From: Pararhizobium sp. IMCC21322
GTDB lineage: Bacteria; Pseudomonadota; Alphaproteobacteria; Rhizobiales; GCA-2746425
Direction: 5' to 3'
NCBI RefSeq assembly: GCF_030758295.1
Contig: NZ_CP132335.1
Location: 3,324,412 to 3,388,411 of the forward strand
Length of the DNA stretch: 64,000 nt
In this document: positions 1-8,648 of the stretch, in pieces
Layout: every line of letters starts with the position of its first letter
How positions within the stretch are numbered: position 1 is the stretch's first letter
Position numbers and translations under genes: made by a program
Notes under the pieces: generated by a model
The model's database searches: none
Told to the model about the DNA's origin: nothing
Seen by the model: the letters and a program-made list of their open reading frames with translations, nothing else

Positions 1-279
1 CTCTGCACACCAGAGCCGTTCCCGCTCAATACCAAGCCAAGCACCGGCGGTTCCTGCAAATATGATCTGACTGACTTGTGCTTCGAGCAATTGATCGATC
101 GCCTGATCAACCATTTCCGCATCAAACTGTTTTTTGGAACGGTTACCTAGATCGACCGTGGTGACCGGCAGTCTGGCAATATGAATGCCAATATCCTTTC
201 GGAAGGAACCAGCCCTGCCGTGCAGCATATCCTCGATGACCAAATTGGACGAGGGAATGATTAATCCGACACGCTTCAC
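1..279 (-). CDS. Asp/Glu racemase / maleate isomerase family protein (partial)
   Basis: The reading frame starts at GTG 279 and runs off the left edge, so only the first 93 residues are present. AAAAGGA lies six bases upstream of the GTG, which supports this start. The N-terminus contains GLIIPSSNLVIED, close to the GLIVPSSNTTME-like opening of maleate cis-trans isomerases and arylmalonate decarboxylases in the Asp/Glu racemase superfamily. A later FAGTAG segment fits the next strand and loop of the fold. The catalytic cysteines cannot be checked because the gene is cut. It reads in the same direction as the SDR at 332-1114 but lies downstream of it. It probably acts on a small carboxylate handled by the neighbouring tct transporter, which is inference. 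Confidence 0.7.
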   Translation of the reverse strand, partial: MKRVGLIIPSSNLVIEDMLHGRAGSFRKDIGIHIARLPVTTVDLGNRSKKQFDAEMVDQAIDQLLEAQVSQIIFAGTAGAWLGIERERLWCAE

Positions 280-331
280 GCAATATCCTTTTCAACCGGG
301 CATTCCGGGATTCAAACCACACAATCCATTG

Positions 332-1114
332 TCAGATTATGGAACTGCGCGACGCGATGCCGCCATCAATGGTGATAATTGTGCCGGATGTGTAACCGGC
401 CCTGTCTGAAGCCAAAAACAGCATCTGATCGGTGATTTCAGCGACATGCGCTGGACGTCCTAACGGGTATTTGTCCTGAAGTTCCTTGTAGCGCCCCTCA
501 TCGCCGAGCCATTCCTTGGCGCGATGTTTGAGCAATTTGTAAATGCGGTCGGTGTCGACGGGGCCAGGATTGATCCCCACAACCCGGATATTGTCATCCA
601 GACTTGGTCCGCCCAAAGCCCGCGTAAAGGCCATGAGACAGGCATTGCCCGATGTGCCGGCAATATAGTTCGCGTCATACCGCTCACCGGCATTGCCGAT
701 ATTGTTGAGAATGACGCCGCCGCCCCTGGCTTTCATTTTGGTATAATACAAGCGGCACATATCGATATAGCCAAGAACCTTCAGCTCCCAGCCCTTGCGC
801 CATGTTTCGCCATCAATGCTGAACAGATCCCCGCCCGGAATAACACCGGCATTGTTCACAAGAATATCAACATCGCCGACATCGGCAGCCAGCCGCTCTG
901 CGGCTTCCGGTTCTGTCAGATCGGTCGCATGAGCAATTGCAGAAACCCCAAACTCCTCGCGAAGCCGCTTGGCCAGGGCTTCCAGCACATCGCCGCGACG
1001 CGCTGCCAGATGAAGGTTCACGCCCTCTTGCGCAAACCCAACGGCCAGGCCTTCGCCAATTCCCTGCGAGGCCCCTGTAATCAATGCGGTTCGTCCGGTT
1101 AAGTTCAGATCCAT
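332..1114 (-). CDS. SDR-family protein with atypical active site
   Basis: 260 residues, the usual length for a classical short-chain dehydrogenase/reductase. The Rossmann motif TGASQGIG lies near residues 13-20 and NNAG near residue 87, so NAD(P) binding looks intact. The C-terminal segment has the usual GRPAHVAEI and TIDGG elements. The active site is odd: where classical members have Ser and then YxxxK, this one reads NNIGNAG and then YIAGT, so Tyr is kept while Ser and Lys are not. The ATG at 1114 has AAGGG upstream. It is divergent from the tct transporter and lies between it and the partial racemase-family gene, so it probably belongs to the same small catabolic unit. The substrate is unknown. 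Confidence 0.85.
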   Translation of the reverse strand: MDLNLTGRTALITGASQGIGEGLAVGFAQEGVNLHLAARRGDVLEALAKRLREEFGVSAIAHATDLTEPEAAERLAADVGDVDILVNNAGVIPGGDLFSIDGETWRKGWELKVLGYIDMCRLYYTKMKARGGGVILNNIGNAGERYDANYIAGTSGNACLMAFTRALGGPSLDDNIRVVGINPGPVDTDRIYKLLKHRAKEWLGDEGRYKELQDKYPLGRPAHVAEITDQMLFLASDRAGYTSGTIITIDGGIASRSSII

Positions 1115-1230
1115 AAGATGCCCTTCTCCACAGTCTTCGTTCTGTTTGGGGTCGTCATTCTGTTTGGTTGCCTAATCCGTGAACATTTTACACATATTAA
1201 GTGCAAAACTTACGAATATCGATCAAATTC

Positions 1231-1257
1231 AATACCTAAATTGGTATTTTGGTATTT
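1231..1257. promoter_or_regulatory. Candidate regulator operator in divergent tct/SDR promoter
   Basis: The inverted repeat AATACC-N6-GGTATT spans 1231-1248, and a further GGTATTT half-site follows at 1251-1257. The site lies in the AT-rich 253-base gap between the divergent SDR and tctC starts. FadR/FCD-type GntR proteins often bind short palindromes of this kind, and such a regulator is encoded at 4456-5139. That pairing is inference. Confidence 0.4.
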
Positions 1258-1367
1258 ATCACTTGTCAATTTTAAAATTTAGGTGAACCATAACGGCGCA
1301 CATAACGCTTTCAAAATATCAAAAATAAATTCAGGTATTGAGAACTCCTTGGAGAAAGAGGTTGAAT

Positions 1368-2348
1368 ATGGTCTGGCACATTGGAAGAAAATCAATTCAA
1401 ACACTTTTTGCAGCGTCCTTTGCATTGGCGCTGACACCGGCTATCGCGGAAGACTTTCCCGCTGAGCCGATTACAATCATCGTAAACTGGCCCGCAGGCG
1501 GCGGTCAGGACACATCAGCAAGACTGATTGCCGAATGGGCTTCGAAGAAAGCCGACGTTCCCATTGTTGTTTCAAACGTAACGGGCGCAGGTGGTGCAAA
1601 TGGCATTCGTCACGCAGCCGAAGCAGACCCCACCGGCTATACAATCGGTATTATGGGATCCAGTTTTGTCGCCCGGGGATATCTGAACGCCAATGCAACC
1701 CCTATTGGTGACGTGTCCCCGCTGGTCTTTTTCGGCCCTGACCCCGGAGCGCTTGAAGTGCGTGCCGATGCAGGGATCAGCAGCGTAGAGGAATACATCG
1801 CCAAGCTGAAAGCTGAACCCGGCAGCATCATAAACGGCAATGATGCACCTGGTGGCTCATCGCATATTGTCGCTTCGGTTTTTGAAAGCACCTTTGGCGT
1901 CGAAATGACAAAAGTTCCGTATCAGGGCTATGCGCCAACCGTCGCGGCCATCATCTCCGGCGAAGTACAGTCGGCAACATTGCCGGTTCATCAATTGGTG
2001 GATCAGCACAAAGCCGGAGACGTCAAGATATTGGCAGTGGCAGCCGAAGCCCGGCATTTCCTCGTTCCCGATGTTCCGACATTCAAGGAACTGGGCTTCG
2101 ACTTCGTGGCTGGTGACTGGCGCGCACTGTTTGCACCCAATGGCGTTCCTGAAGACCGTATGGCCTATCTGGAAACGCTCTTCATGGAAACCATGTCCGA
2201 TCCGGCCTTTCAGGAAGCGGCTCAAAAAGCAGGTTTCATGGTGACACCCATGCCAGCAGATGCAACCAAAGACTGGATTCTGGCGCATGACGAAGCTGTC
2301 TATCCAATTTTGCTCGAGGCCGGTCTGGTAAAAGCAAACATGAAGTAA
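1368..2348 (+). CDS. tctC: TTT transporter substrate-binding protein (TctC/Bug family)
   Basis: Periplasmic solute receptor of a tripartite tricarboxylate transporter, 326 residues. I chose ATG 1368 over the upstream in-frame ATG 1338 because GGAGAAAGAGG precedes it and because this start gives a compact signal peptide ending at about AIA-ED. The mature protein opens with the family pattern FPAEPITIIVNWPAGGGQD and carries the NVTGAGGANG loop that lines the ligand pocket. It is followed at short distance by tctB and tctA on the same strand, so the three form an operon. Bug proteins bind carboxylates such as citrate, tartrate or aromatic acids. The sequence does not show which one. Confidence 0.93.
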   Translation: MVWHIGRKSIQTLFAASFALALTPAIAEDFPAEPITIIVNWPAGGGQDTSARLIAEWASKKADVPIVVSNVTGAGGANGIRHAAEADPTGYTIGIMGSSFVARGYLNANATPIGDVSPLVFFGPDPGALEVRADAGISSVEEYIAKLKAEPGSIINGNDAPGGSSHIVASVFESTFGVEMTKVPYQGYAPTVAAIISGEVQSATLPVHQLVDQHKAGDVKILAVAAEARHFLVPDVPTFKELGFDFVAGDWRALFAPNGVPEDRMAYLETLFMETMSDPAFQEAAQKAGFMVTPMPADATKDWILAHDEAVYPILLEAGLVKANMK

Positions 2349-2411
2349 TCTGTATCTATCGGCCCGGGCGGTTTCTTTTCTCCCGGGCCGCTTCACCTGA
2401 GCGGAGCATGC

Positions 2412-2954
2412 ATGCAAACAGATTCAGTAACGGATGAGACAACAGACACCGGCCCCCTTTTTGAGACCAGTAATTTTGCGTCCGACATTGCAGTAGCTGC
2501 ATTTTTCCTCATCTGGGCCATTGTCGGCTGGACGTCGTTGTTGAGCGACGAAAACCTGTTCAGCGATCTGTATGCAGGCGCGGACCCTGGCCCCACATTA
2601 CTGCCGATTATCGTGCTGTCTGTGCTGTCTCTCGGGGCAGCCGCTCTTGCAGCAGGCGCATTTTTAAGCCGCAGATCTGCGGCGAAATCATCCCATCCAG
2701 CCCAACGTCTGCCGAAAGGCTTCAAACTGGCACTGGCCCTGTTTGCCTCCATCGCCAGCTTTCCGTTTTTCATGACGCATATCGGTTATCTGCCCACCAC
2801 CTTTATCTTTGTATGTGTGTGGGCCTTCGGCCTGACACATGACCCAATGCGCGCACCGTTTCGTAATGGCATGATCGCGGCATTGGCGGCAGGCCTCACA
2901 ACACTGCTCATCTATGCTTGCTTCGACCTCTTGATCGGCGTGCGGTTTCCGTGA
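2412..2954 (+). CDS. tctB: TTT transporter small membrane subunit TctB
   Basis: 180 residues with four hydrophobic stretches at about residues 25-45, 70-90, 110-130 and 150-175, typical of TctB, the small membrane partner of the TTT transporter. The early motif DPGPTLLPIIVLSVLSLGA matches the usual conserved segment after the first helix, where the protein switches into a periplasmic loop. It sits 63 bases after tctC. Its TGA stop almost touches the tctA start, which suggests coupled translation. TctB proteins are poorly conserved, so the call rests on topology, length and operon position as much as on sequence. Confidence 0.88.
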   Translation: MQTDSVTDETTDTGPLFETSNFASDIAVAAFFLIWAIVGWTSLLSDENLFSDLYAGADPGPTLLPIIVLSVLSLGAAALAAGAFLSRRSAAKSSHPAQRLPKGFKLALALFASIASFPFFMTHIGYLPTTFIFVCVWAFGLTHDPMRAPFRNGMIAALAAGLTTLLIYACFDLLIGVRFP

Positions 2955-2957
2955 TGC

Positions 2958-4454
2958 TTGGTGATTTCCGTGTTTGATGTCTTTTTCGCTTCGATCGCCC
3001 ATATCGGCACGTCACCGGCTCTGATCGGCCTGTCGCTGACCAGCGTTCTGATCGGCATCATACTTGGCGCGTTGCCGGGTGTCAGTTCCACAATGGCGCT
3101 CGCAATATTGCTGCCCTTCAGCTACGCCATGCCGCCGGAATCTGCCATTATATTTCTCATTGGCATTTTCTCTGCCAGCGTTTTCGGTGGTTCAATTTCA
3201 GCAATCCTGATCAATATTCCAGGCACGCCCGGCGCAATTGTGACCCAGTTTGACGGATATCCGATGGCACGGTCGGGACGCGCTGGAGAAGCGCTGAGCT
3301 ATGCATTGCTGGCCTCGACAATCGGCGGGCTGCTTGGCCTTTTGGTGCTGTCAGTCGTTGCCCCACTGATTGCAGCTGCTGCCATTCAGTTTCGCAGCCC
3401 CGAATTTGCCATGGCCGCCGTCTTTGGCTTGACCATGCTGGCCTATGCATCTCCCGGTTCAACATTCAAAGGTGTGCTTGTTGGCTGTATCGGTCTCCTT
3501 ATTGGCATGGTCGGGTTTGACAAGCTGACAGATGCACCGCGTTTTGATTTTGGAACAAAGGTTCTGCAGAACGGCATTGATATCGTGCCGCTGACCGTTG
3601 GAATTTTCGGCTTCTCAGAAGTTCTGATCAATATTTCCGACAGAAGCAAAGGCATCGAACGGCTGCCAAGCTTCGGCCGTATCCTGCCGCCGATCGCGAA
3701 AATTCTCAGGCTCGGCACAACCATGTTCAGAGGCTCCATGATTGGTGCTTTCATCGGTGCAATTCCGGCGGCCGGATCCGCCATTGCCGTGGCGCTTGCC
3801 TACACGCAGGAGCAGCGGTTTTCCAAGGAACCGGAGACATTTGGCAAAGGCGCGCCTGCCGGTATCGTTGCGCCGGAAGCTGCCAACAATGCCTGCGTTG
3901 CCGGAGCATTGATCCCCATGATGACCCTTGGCGTACCGGGCGACACAATGACGGCGGTGTTGATGGGTGCCCTGCTGCTACACGGCATGCGGCCCGGCCC
4001 GCTTCTGTTTGCAGAACACCCGGAATTTGTCGGAACCGTTTATGGGTCCCTGTTTTTTGCCATCGGCCTGACGTTGATTTTCGGCTTTGTCGCGATTGCC
4101 CTGATTGTCCAACTCATGAAAATGCCGAGGCACATTCTCATGCTGGTGATTGCCGTGCTATGCGTCTGCGGTGCATTTGCTGTGCGCAACACCATGAGCG
4201 ATGTCTATGTGATGATGTTCTTTGGCGCGGTCGGCTATTGCCTGCACATGCTGAAATTACCCGCTGCCCCCATTGCCTTTGGCCTCATACTTGGCCCATT
4301 GCTTGAAGAAAATATCCGCCGCAGTCTGATCATCAGCCGCGGTTCATGGTCAGTCTTTCTGGAGCGACCCATTTCTCTCATTTTGGTGCTGTTGTCAGCA
4401 GCAGCCCTGCTCTATCCTGTCTTCGACTGGTGGCGCAAACGCGCCAAACAATGA
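2958..4454 (+). CDS. tctA: TTT transporter large permease subunit TctA
   Basis: 498 residues with about twelve membrane helices, the usual size for TctA, the channel subunit that imports the carboxylate with a cation gradient. The conserved motif GALPGVSSTMALAILLPF is present near residues 38-55, and the second signature GAIPAAGSAIAVALAY lies near residue 275. The start is uncertain: in-frame TTG 2958, GTG 2961 and GTG 2970 are all possible and none has a strong ribosome binding site, so translation is probably coupled to tctB. The stop codon is followed within two bases by the GntR regulator frame. Confidence 0.93.
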   Translation: MVISVFDVFFASIAHIGTSPALIGLSLTSVLIGIILGALPGVSSTMALAILLPFSYAMPPESAIIFLIGIFSASVFGGSISAILINIPGTPGAIVTQFDGYPMARSGRAGEALSYALLASTIGGLLGLLVLSVVAPLIAAAAIQFRSPEFAMAAVFGLTMLAYASPGSTFKGVLVGCIGLLIGMVGFDKLTDAPRFDFGTKVLQNGIDIVPLTVGIFGFSEVLINISDRSKGIERLPSFGRILPPIAKILRLGTTMFRGSMIGAFIGAIPAAGSAIAVALAYTQEQRFSKEPETFGKGAPAGIVAPEAANNACVAGALIPMMTLGVPGDTMTAVLMGALLLHGMRPGPLLFAEHPEFVGTVYGSLFFAIGLTLIFGFVAIALIVQLMKMPRHILMLVIAVLCVCGAFAVRNTMSDVYVMMFFGAVGYCLHMLKLPAAPIAFGLILGPLLEENIRRSLIISRGSWSVFLERPISLILVLLSAAALLYPVFDWWRKRAKQ

Positions 4455-4455
4455 A

Positions 4456-5139
4456 GTGCGTTATCTCATGGAAACAATTTCACTTTCTGCAAAAATCGCT
4501 CAACAGCTTGAGTCAGAAGTTCTGTCGGGCCACCGCGCCCTCGGAGAACGTCTGGATGAGCGTGAGCTTGCCGAGCAGTTCAACGCTTCACGCACACCCG
4601 TGCGCGAAGCATTGCAACGCCTCGCCGCCACAGGTCTTGTTCAGATCAATGGTAGGCACGGCACACATATTGCCAGATTGACATTGACCCAATTGCTGGA
4701 TGGCTTTCGCGTTATCAGCGAGCTGGAGGCCATTGCTGCCGAACAGGCCGCAGGCCGGATTACGGCAAAACAGCTGGCAACATTGTGGGAATACCAATCA
4801 AGTTGCGAATCGGCCCACGCCGACCATGATGTTGACGCCTTCTGCCGGGCCAATGATTTGCTGCATTCAGCTATACTGGATGCATCCGGAAACAGCATGT
4901 TGCAGGAACAGATGCGCGTAGGCCGAGTCCTGTCACCCTATCGACGCCACATCACCCATCAGCCTGGCCGAATTGCAACCTCCATTGAGGAGCACAGCGC
5001 CTTCCTCACAGCCATAGGCGCAGGTGATGGCACAATAGCGGCCCAACACATGCGCAGCCACGTGAACGCGCTGGCAAATGGCCTGTCAGATTTCCTGTAT
5101 TTCCTCGATCAGACTGGACGCAGCCAGATCCTTGCCTAA
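4456..5139 (+). CDS. GntR-family transcriptional regulator (FCD/FadR type)
   Basis: 227 residues. The N-terminal winged helix carries the GntR signature LAEQFNASRTPVREALQRL at about residues 36-54. The rest is an all-helical FCD ligand-binding domain with the metal-ligand pattern of this subfamily, including DLLHSAILDAS and EEHSAFLTAI segments. The frame opens at GTG 4456, with an alternative ATG at 4468. It starts directly after tctA, so it is probably the fourth gene of the tct operon and regulates it in response to the transported acid or a breakdown product. A matching palindrome lies upstream of tctC at 1231-1248. Confidence 0.88.
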   Translation: MRYLMETISLSAKIAQQLESEVLSGHRALGERLDERELAEQFNASRTPVREALQRLAATGLVQINGRHGTHIARLTLTQLLDGFRVISELEAIAAEQAAGRITAKQLATLWEYQSSCESAHADHDVDAFCRANDLLHSAILDASGNSMLQEQMRVGRVLSPYRRHITHQPGRIATSIEEHSAFLTAIGAGDGTIAAQHMRSHVNALANGLSDFLYFLDQTGRSQILA

Positions 5140-5321
5140 ATCAGTCTTCAATTTGGAAGGTCGGCTGGCTCTGAACCGTTAATCGGCTTGAAATGGCGAG
5201 CTAATCATTCCCAAACATCTAGTCCACCAGCGTTGAATTACGATGGACATCTTACTTCCCTTTTCAGGCACCTGATTGCAGAATGTAATGTCTCAAAAAT
5301 CGATTTGGATGGAAATCAAAG

Positions 5322-5612
5322 ATGGCCTTAATCGACAGGATAAACGCCAACGTAGAAAAACACGCGCTGGCCGCACAAGCCAGCCAATATGACCGCACTG
5401 TGGCCATCACCGCAATTGCGCGTGCACGTGCCCTCATTGAAGAAGTTGGTGCAAATTCTAACAACGGGAACTTTGGTGCCGAACTTCATTCAGCACTTGT
5501 CGAGTTGCATTCAAATTATAATGATCCAGATGGTATTTACACGAATGGCAAAGGCGTTTTAGGCAGCCTCATTGGTGATATTGAAATTGAATTGAACAAC
5601 ACCACGCTATGA
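5322..5612 (+). CDS. Small hypothetical protein
   Basis: 96 residues, not recognised. The first half is rich in alanine and probably helical. The second half is richer in asparagine and ends with a short acidic amphipathic segment. There is no signal peptide, membrane segment or cysteine. GGA lies upstream of the ATG inside GGATGGAAATCAAAG. The gene stands alone between the tct operon and the convergent tail-collar genes. Coding is plausible but not proven. Confidence 0.5.
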   Translation: MALIDRINANVEKHALAAQASQYDRTVAITAIARARALIEEVGANSNNGNFGAELHSALVELHSNYNDPDGIYTNGKGVLGSLIGDIEIELNNTTL

Positions 5613-5689
5613 TTGATGCAATGACCTAAACCTGCCACGAAATTTCTGTGTCTTATCATCTAGTGATGACGCAGATTCCTGAATCGGGA

Positions 5690-6214
5690 CTATTGCCGAG
5701 ATGGATAAATTCCCTGGAATGCGATGCAATATAGTAGTGTGAGACTGGGCGGACCTGCGTATTTCTCTATATCGCCTTTGGCTGCATTAACGACATCAGA
5801 ACCTGCGGAACTGCCTATTCTGCGAGGTGACAATCCTGGCCCTTCACCTCTGTGAATCGGAACGCGTCCCCGGAGATCTGGCAGACCGAATGTTGTGCGC
5901 CCATCTCCGCCATACATTGTCCCATATAGAGAAAACAACGCATCATTCGTTGATATAGCCACCAATTGTCCGTTTGCTTCGGCCCAACCCCGTGGGCAGA
6001 AATTGCTGCCCGTAATCATGACCTGGCCGAGGAAAGGCTCCGCTTTGGCCCCGGTACAAGAAACAAATATGGATGCCGTGATTGCACCAACCATCAATAC
6101 CTTCTGGCGAAGTTTCAAAATGACCATGCCTGCACCGAATTTCCCAACCTTTGGGCGACTAAAACGCGGTCCACCTGACTTCACAGTACCAGAGTGAGCT
6201 CTGCCAATTTTCAT
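5690..6214 (-). CDS. Secreted phage-tail-collar-domain protein
   Basis: 174 residues from ATG 6214, which has GGAG six bases upstream. The frame is open for 18 more codons upstream. A basic N-terminal stretch of about 30 residues leads into a hydrophobic segment ending near TGAKA-EP, which looks like a signal peptide with a long n-region. The mature part is a single tail collar domain with FCPRGWAEANGQ, ALFSLYGTMYGGDGRTTF and LPDLRGRVPIHRGEGPGL, and it ends in a C-terminal YCIAFQGIYPS segment. This resembles the microcystin-dependent-protein (Mdp) type collar family. It lies 14 bases downstream of a longer paralog on the same strand. The function is unknown. Confidence 0.8.
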   Translation of the reverse strand: MKIGRAHSGTVKSGGPRFSRPKVGKFGAGMVILKLRQKVLMVGAITASIFVSCTGAKAEPFLGQVMITGSNFCPRGWAEANGQLVAISTNDALFSLYGTMYGGDGRTTFGLPDLRGRVPIHRGEGPGLSPRRIGSSAGSDVVNAAKGDIEKYAGPPSLTLLYCIAFQGIYPSRQ

Positions 6215-6228
6215 AGTACGCTCCAACT

Positions 6229-7368
6229 TCAACTCCTCGATGGGAAAGTGCCCGACAAGGCAATGCAATAAGTCATTGCAAGATGCGGTGTGCCTATCTG
6301 CATTTTGTCTGCACCACGGGCAACCATACTGGTTTCATGACCGTATCTTTGCCCCAAGCTATTACGGTGTCGTAAATGCGATGGAGCCCGGCCGCGTAAA
6401 TCCGGCAGGGCAAAAGTTGTCCGTCCATCGCCACCATAGTTAGTTCCATAAAGTGAAAACAGCGCAGTATTCTGAGCTATACTTATCACTTGCCCATCCG
6501 CTTGCGCCCAGCCTCTTGGACAGAAATCAAATCCCACCAATATGACCTCACCAATCTGTGGATCGAACAAATCACCTGAAAAACTGTCATCTGCTGGCAA
6601 CGAAATAACAGTTTGAGCTGCAGTCGTTGGCCAGAAACCGGCAATACCAGTCGCGTCGCTAAACAGTTGCAGCTGATTAATTGCAAAAGATGCAACCGGT
6701 GCACCAATACTTTTCTGGATATCTCTGACTTGTGGAAACTGGATGCCCAAAGCAAGCAATCCGGCAAATATCATCACCGAAACAGATGCAACCCGTCCAC
6801 CAATCGCTCGCGATGAAAGAAACCCCAGTTTCGATAGCAACCAAATGGAAACAAGCAAAAACAAGGCAACGCCAAGCGCAACCCCGATGAAGGCATCAGA
6901 GAGTTCAATCGCACTCTCGAAAAGACCAAACACAACACCCGGCAGAAACGCAGCAAGTACCAAAGCAAGCAAACAAAACGCAATCGTAATGATGCCCCAC
7001 CCGGCTTTGCCAGAACGGGATGCACCACCGCCGGATGTATATTTTGGCTCAACAACTGAAGGGGATTCACGCCGCCTTGCCGTATCGTTTTCGCCAAATG
7101 AAGAGGTGGACTCCACCGTCATTTGAGCGACACTAAACAACTCGGTTTTGGGCTCAACCTCCTGCATCAAACTGACATGCAGATTGATGTTGCCATCTGC
7201 AGGCATCACTACATTGCGCGTGCCTGCTGGTGTCTGAACGGTAAGAACATAATCCCCGCGTTTGGCAAATATACCTTCCACATCAGGACGGATGGCGACG
7301 ACATGGGCGGGGTGCAGTTTTTCATCTGCCGGCATTCTAACTGTGGTGGTTTTCTGCGGTCGACTCAT
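6229..7368 (-). CDS. Membrane-anchored phage-tail-collar-domain protein
   Basis: 379 residues in three parts. Residues 1-85 look like a small barrel-sandwich (lipoyl/biotinyl-like) domain, judging by a VVMPADGNINLHVSLMQEVE segment followed by ELFSV. No attachment lysine is evident. Residues 122-211 hold three membrane helices. Residues 253-379 form a tail collar domain with FCPRGWAQADGQ, ALFSLYGTNYGGDGRTTF and LPDLRGRAPSH, closely similar to the protein encoded just downstream. No other phage genes are nearby, so this is not an obvious prophage remnant. I know of no established function for this architecture. Confidence 0.8.
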   Translation of the reverse strand: MSRPQKTTTVRMPADEKLHPAHVVAIRPDVEGIFAKRGDYVLTVQTPAGTRNVVMPADGNINLHVSLMQEVEPKTELFSVAQMTVESTSSFGENDTARRRESPSVVEPKYTSGGGASRSGKAGWGIITIAFCLLALVLAAFLPGVVFGLFESAIELSDAFIGVALGVALFLLVSIWLLSKLGFLSSRAIGGRVASVSVMIFAGLLALGIQFPQVRDIQKSIGAPVASFAINQLQLFSDATGIAGFWPTTAAQTVISLPADDSFSGDLFDPQIGEVILVGFDFCPRGWAQADGQVISIAQNTALFSLYGTNYGGDGRTTFALPDLRGRAPSHLRHRNSLGQRYGHETSMVARGADKMQIGTPHLAMTYCIALSGTFPSRS

Positions 7369-7595
7369 TAACCAAATATGGCGGCATTTCTGAAAAAGGT
7401 CAAAGCATCTGGACCGCGGACTCCATGCTCAGCGGAACCGTCTGCACTCGGTATATGCGCAAAATATTCCGCGACTGCGACACAATCAGAATAATGAGTT
7501 GGAATGTCGATACCGTGAAGCAATTGAAGCTCCGGCAGAGTTCAATCCAAAGGCGCAATTTGCCTCGCAACCTTGCCATATCTTATGAGAGCACG

Positions 7596-8642
7596 TCACC
7601 AGGAGCCGGAAGCCAGATCGTCGGCAGCAATCCGATAATGGGTCTGGAAAACCTCACCGGCACACAGTGGAATACTGGTTGGCACGCCCTGTTGCGCGAT
7701 GGGGTTATCGCCGGTGGCAATGGCTGCCCCGAGGTCAAAGGCTGAACAGACGGGCTCCAGACCCAGCGCAGTATGACGACCCAGCCATGGGGCTTGTTGC
7801 CGGCCACAATTGCTGTACCAAATAACAAGGCTGGGGAAATGCTCGGCATTCCAACTCAGCGTGGCGCGATAGCCACCAGCATGATTGTCGAGGGAGACGC
7901 GCCCCTCTTCAACACCGATAAGCTGAAGTAAGTCCTCTCCAGCCTCTTCAAAGGGGACGCGGCTTGCATCCATCGCGTCTCCCTTGTGAGATGGCGCATC
8001 CGTTAGGTGTGTGAAGACTGCATTGGGCGCAAAGATATCTCCTCCCGGCTCCAATGATCCGGGATAGCTGCGAATCTGCTTGGCATGCGGGGGCATGATG
8101 CTTGCTGAGCACACTATGGATGGCAAAGCGAAAGTCGGGTGCAAACCAAGCGGCAATTGACAGTTTGCACGTGGTGTAATGCGCAGGAGGAGATTTACAG
8201 CTGTTGCGTCAGGATCGGGTATGACATCACGCTCAACACGGGCGATGGGATGATCATCAGGGTAATCAAGTGAAAGGCAAAGTCGATCATCGCCCGCAGC
8301 TTGCCAATTCCATTTGCAATTGGAGCTTTCGCCATGTGGCGGAGGATTGACTGGCAACGGCACGCTCCGCCCCATGGATGCGGCCCATTCGGGCGCTAAA
8401 TTCTCCGGCTCATCTGCGCCAAAAGGAACGCACGGCCATTCGCCGCGAAGACGGTGCAAAATTGGCGGTAATTCTGCCAGTTCAACATCACTGATCGTGC
8501 CATCGTCTGCCCAGGGAGCAATATGCAGTGGTTCAACGTTTCGGCCACTTGGCAGATTAAACCGAATTGGTGCGAGCATGGCACCCAAACGCTGGACCGT
8601 TAGCGATCCATGTGCCCAACGCAGTGTACGCGCTTCATCCAT
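7596..8642 (-). CDS. Aldose 1-epimerase-like (galactose mutarotase superfamily) protein
   Basis: 348 residues. The segment PLGLHPTF near residue 162 corresponds to the GxHPYF-type motif that places a catalytic histidine in mutarotases, and the mainly beta pattern fits the superfamily. It probably interconverts sugar anomers or binds an unusual sugar acid. It is the last gene of a long minus-strand operon and starts six bases after the RraA-family gene. The sequence is divergent from GalM, so substrate and activity are uncertain. Confidence 0.65.
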   Translation of the reverse strand: MDEARTLRWAHGSLTVQRLGAMLAPIRFNLPSGRNVEPLHIAPWADDGTISDVELAELPPILHRLRGEWPCVPFGADEPENLAPEWAASMGRSVPLPVNPPPHGESSNCKWNWQAAGDDRLCLSLDYPDDHPIARVERDVIPDPDATAVNLLLRITPRANCQLPLGLHPTFALPSIVCSASIMPPHAKQIRSYPGSLEPGGDIFAPNAVFTHLTDAPSHKGDAMDASRVPFEEAGEDLLQLIGVEEGRVSLDNHAGGYRATLSWNAEHFPSLVIWYSNCGRQQAPWLGRHTALGLEPVCSAFDLGAAIATGDNPIAQQGVPTSIPLCAGEVFQTHYRIAADDLASGSW

Positions 8643-8648
8643 GAGGCG

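Noticed and set aside
6229-7368. Prophage interpretation of the tail-collar genes
   Set aside because: No integrase, capsid, terminase, portal or lysis genes are visible in the flanking sequence, and the longer protein has membrane helices that phage collar proteins lack.
7425-7745. 106-residue plus-strand frame upstream of and overlapping the mutarotase gene end
   Set aside because: The second half is antisense to the mutarotase-like gene and the first half has no recognisable features or ribosome binding site.
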